Below, piece after piece: positions 61,384 through 64,000 of a stretch of 64,000 nt of DNA (positions are counted from its first letter, which is position 1; every line of letters begins with the position of its first letter). Under the pieces are notes generated by a model, which was not told the DNA's origin, made no database searches, and saw only the letters and a program-made list of their open reading frames with translations. Source of the DNA: Varroa destructor (Eukaryota; Arthropoda; Arachnida; Mesostigmata; Varroidae); NCBI RefSeq assembly GCF_002443255.2, contig NW_019211457.1:18097983-18161982 (forward strand). The letters are read 5' to 3'. The translations under genes were made by a program, and so were the position numbers.

Positions 61384-64000
61384 GACGTGGACTATGCAAT
61401 AGGTTTTGGTGTAGTGTTCTAGAAAACTTTTCCTTCGCTTACGTGGGTTTGCTGCGTAATAGATAGGATTTCGTCCACTAGAGTTGGTCAGTGTGCTAAC
61501 ATGGCGCAGACCTTAAATGTAATAAGCGCAGTGTATACTCTTTATCAGCAGGTGGTCCGTAAGTGAAGCTTCCACCTTCAATGCATCAACTATTGTACCG
61601 TAGCAGTAAATAATTACCTGGCTGTTTTGCGTTGCCTCTGCAGACAGCTTGAATCGGGTTAATATGGTCGGATCGAGTGCGTACCGCTATATCATAAAAA
61701 AAATAGCTATTTTTTCGGAAACAGTAAGGTGTTGTTTTTTTCCGTGAACCGGTACCACAATGACGATACAACCGATCTCAAAGCCAAAAGTGTGCGCTTG
61801 TTTCTGCTGTTAGATCCCTTATCTTCCTAATGATTTTTCAGACAAACTCGATTCAGTAGATTTTCAAACTATCCTCGTGCTGCCATAACCTCCAAGAGCC
61901 CAAGTGATCTTAAAACGCTCAGTCGTTTACTTTCGTTATTTTTTTTTAATTTGTCCACAACCTTTTGCTATTGAAATGGATAGGTCTTGTCCGTCGGCCG
62001 CCACTTAGTAACTTTAAACATTTATTTCACATTTAATGTTCGCACATATAAACATAAAATTTTTAATATTAGGCGGCACTTATATCGTTGTTGCGCACCT
62101 GAATATTGCCAGAATAAAAACTACTGTTAAGGTCAAAAATCTTATATTTGCAGGACTTTTAGGCCTGCTTTTTAGTTAAACTTCTTAGCTAGTAGATTGT
62201 CTAAACGGAAGGCAACATAACCGAAAAAATTTCAAGATCTTATTGTTTCGGCTAACAGATGCTATATGATAAGTTTCATTGCCATAATAAAAATATGGTG
62301 TGTAGGCACCGCGATGGTGATAACCGTATTGACCTCACGCTGTAGCTAAAGTTATTATTGTCACCAAATTTGTTGTATTTTAGCTAATGTTAGGCTGTTG
62401 CTTATTATTTCGCTTTAGGTTGCGGTCTCATACCACCTTATAATGGAAGGTTATCGTAGAACTAGCATGTTGGAAACGAGGCTGTCATCTATCGAAGGTC
62501 TACAGTGCTGAGGTTCTCGAAACCCCATTCGCAAAGGTCGTTTTCATTCACTGGAACAAAGCACGGTTTCGCGTTGAAGCTGTCCTTAGAGTTTAGACGA
62601 ACGGGGAGCTGAGTGGTTAATGTGCATGTCTTCCATGCTAATTACGAGCCTGTGGCCGTGAACAATTTAACTGTCAGGGATAGCAAGTTATTACTATAGC
62701 ATATGGTTCCCATATGGTTTCATAAATCTATTGAAGAAACCCAGAGTAGACCGGTAAGGCTTACCTCGGCAAACCTTCTCGTGGGAAGAAGTCTTTAATG
62801 CGGCCATATTGAAGACATGATTTTGAATACTTGTCCATAAAGTAAAGATAACCGAAGGAAATTAAAGGCAGAAAAATGTTTAACGTTGGTTCGCAACCAT
62901 AATCTTTTTGTTAGCTTAAACTAGGGTGTATTTCAGGAGCTGAAATCCGTGGTTGCTGACTTTCCAGCTGTAACAGCCCAAGCGATCGTACCGCCTATAC
63001 CTCTAATTAGGTAATATTCGCCACATCTCAATATATATGCCATTTCAGATCAACAGTATCTGTTCCCGGTATTAACATATGGATACTAACATCGAACTAA
63101 ACAGCTGTTATTTTTGGGATGTTCGAGAACCTTAGTATAGCTAGCAAGACCCAAGTTTCGAAAAGCCAATATTTTATCTAAAAGAAATGCGGCTTTCGAT
63201 GCATAGAACTGTCCGCTTCCGGTCTAGCGTGGCTGAGGATGCACCTCCAAGAAAGTCATACAAGCTCACGTTAAATTTAATCCAGCATATAACAGACCGC
63301 CGTCGGTTCCTTGAAAAAGATCGAACTTTGATGGGAAATTTTGTCGGGCTATCCAAACTAGGCGAAACGGGTTAATGAGAAACTTTTGTTAGATGAGTCG
63401 CATAATCCTCTCTTTAGGCAGTGCTTCCAGCAAAGTTTTCTGTATTCAGATAGTACTAATAAAGATTGCAACAATATGACTATATCGTACAGAGCCTAGA
63501 ACTCCCTGTATGAAAAAAACCACCAAAGTGTTTATATCACATGAAGTGATGCCAAGGAGGACGGTGGAACTGCTTCCATATTTAGGAAATTGACACAGAA
63601 TAACTTCCGCACTTTTCTTGATCCAGAAACGCTCATCATAGCTTTCTGGAAACAATTATGGACTAATACGAATATTTTTTAATTGCAGTCACCGGCTATT
63701 TTTTCCGCGGCCGGGCAGGGAAAAGATTTTTTTGATATGCCAGAAGTCTCCGCTTGACTGCTTTCCGCGTCGTTACCACTATCTCGCGTGAGGCGTGCAC
63801 TATACTTCAATATATATATATATACGTTACGTATCTAAAACAAATATAACGCCGCTAAGAAACGCAACAGCCAATTTGTTGCTACATAGTGTGACTGATA
63901 CAGCAGTTGTTCTGGAAAGGGGACCATACAGGCAAGCTATAGCCAGGCAATTGATTTGAAAGCATTGTCTCGAAAAAACTGTGCGCAACTTAAATCTCCT
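61384..64000. other. Right-hand intergenic stretch
   Basis: No recognised gene. It contains SINE-like copy D at about 62605-62680 and a (TA)n run near 63811-63824. The plus-strand 62-codon frame at 63187-63375 and the minus-strand frame at 63446-63655 are unrecognised and lack splice support. Confidence 0.5.
62605..62680 (+). repeat. SINE-like copy D with tRNA-like head
   Basis: GGGAGCTGAGTGGTTAA at 62604-62620 closely resembles a tRNA D-arm (box A, as in Ser/Leu tRNAs). It is followed by an anticodon-arm-like GCATGTCTTCCATGC and then ATTACGAGCCTG, which aligns with the box B segment GGTTCGAAACTG of copy B. The T-arm is too degraded for a functional tRNA, so it is read as a SINE head. Confidence 0.5.

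Noticed and set aside
60..64000. CRISPR arrays, operons, insertion sequences or prophage
   Set aside because: Introns, codon layout and gene types are eukaryotic; no spaced direct-repeat array or bacterial gene was seen.

Overview
This is a eukaryotic, animal nuclear window of about 40% G+C with long AT-rich non-coding stretches and small exons bounded by GT-AG introns. The recognisable genes (atlastin-like, Rab23, CstF-77, a CRAL-TRIO lipid-transfer protein), a mariner relic and a tRNA-headed SINE family fit an arthropod. A mite or other chelicerate is plausible, but that is a guess from overall character and not from a diagnostic gene.

Layout. 0.5-2.9 kb (-): four exons of a divergent atlastin/GBP-type GTPase that has lost the P-loop lysine and switch I; its 3' end is not found and may lie beyond the left edge. 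3.1-3.9 kb (+): a decayed mariner transposase. 3.9-9.4 kb: AT-rich intergenic DNA with one SINE copy. 9.5-11.0 kb: a GC-elevated block I cannot identify. 12.4-29.9 kb (-): Rab23, four coding exons reconstructed in phase to 223 residues, with a 13.6 kb first intron; GC-rich probable upstream region at 30.9-31.5 kb. 34.8-40.7 kb (+): complete CstF-77 (CSTF3, Drosophila suppressor of forked), 11 coding exons, 710 residues, with a 100-base assembly gap in its last intron. 40.9-41.15 kb (-): a possible small secreted His-rich peptide. 42.8-45.0 kb (-): a two-coding-exon, 74-residue AT-hook (HMGA-like) protein with a non-coding 5' exon. 43.7-43.9 kb (+), inside the HMGA intron: a 29-codon single-membrane-helix smORF followed by a candidate first coding exon. 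50.3-52.0 kb (-): a two-exon CRAL-TRIO (alpha-tocopherol-transfer-like) protein of 294 residues. 56.8-61.2 kb (+): an unrecognised three-exon gene for a 211-residue protein with a signal peptide and a C-terminal hydrophobic segment. The rest is non-coding DNA with microsatellites, hairpins and SINE copies.

The genes are independent housekeeping or cell-biology loci: membrane shaping, ciliary/Hedgehog-type trafficking, mRNA 3'-end formation, chromatin architecture and lipid carriage. There is no sign that they form a pathway or cluster. The most unusual items are the predicted GTPase-dead atlastin-like protein, the micropeptide/first-exon arrangement nested opposite the HMGA-like gene, the orphan secreted or membrane protein, the Rab23 C-terminus without a normal CaaX box, and several perfect hairpins.
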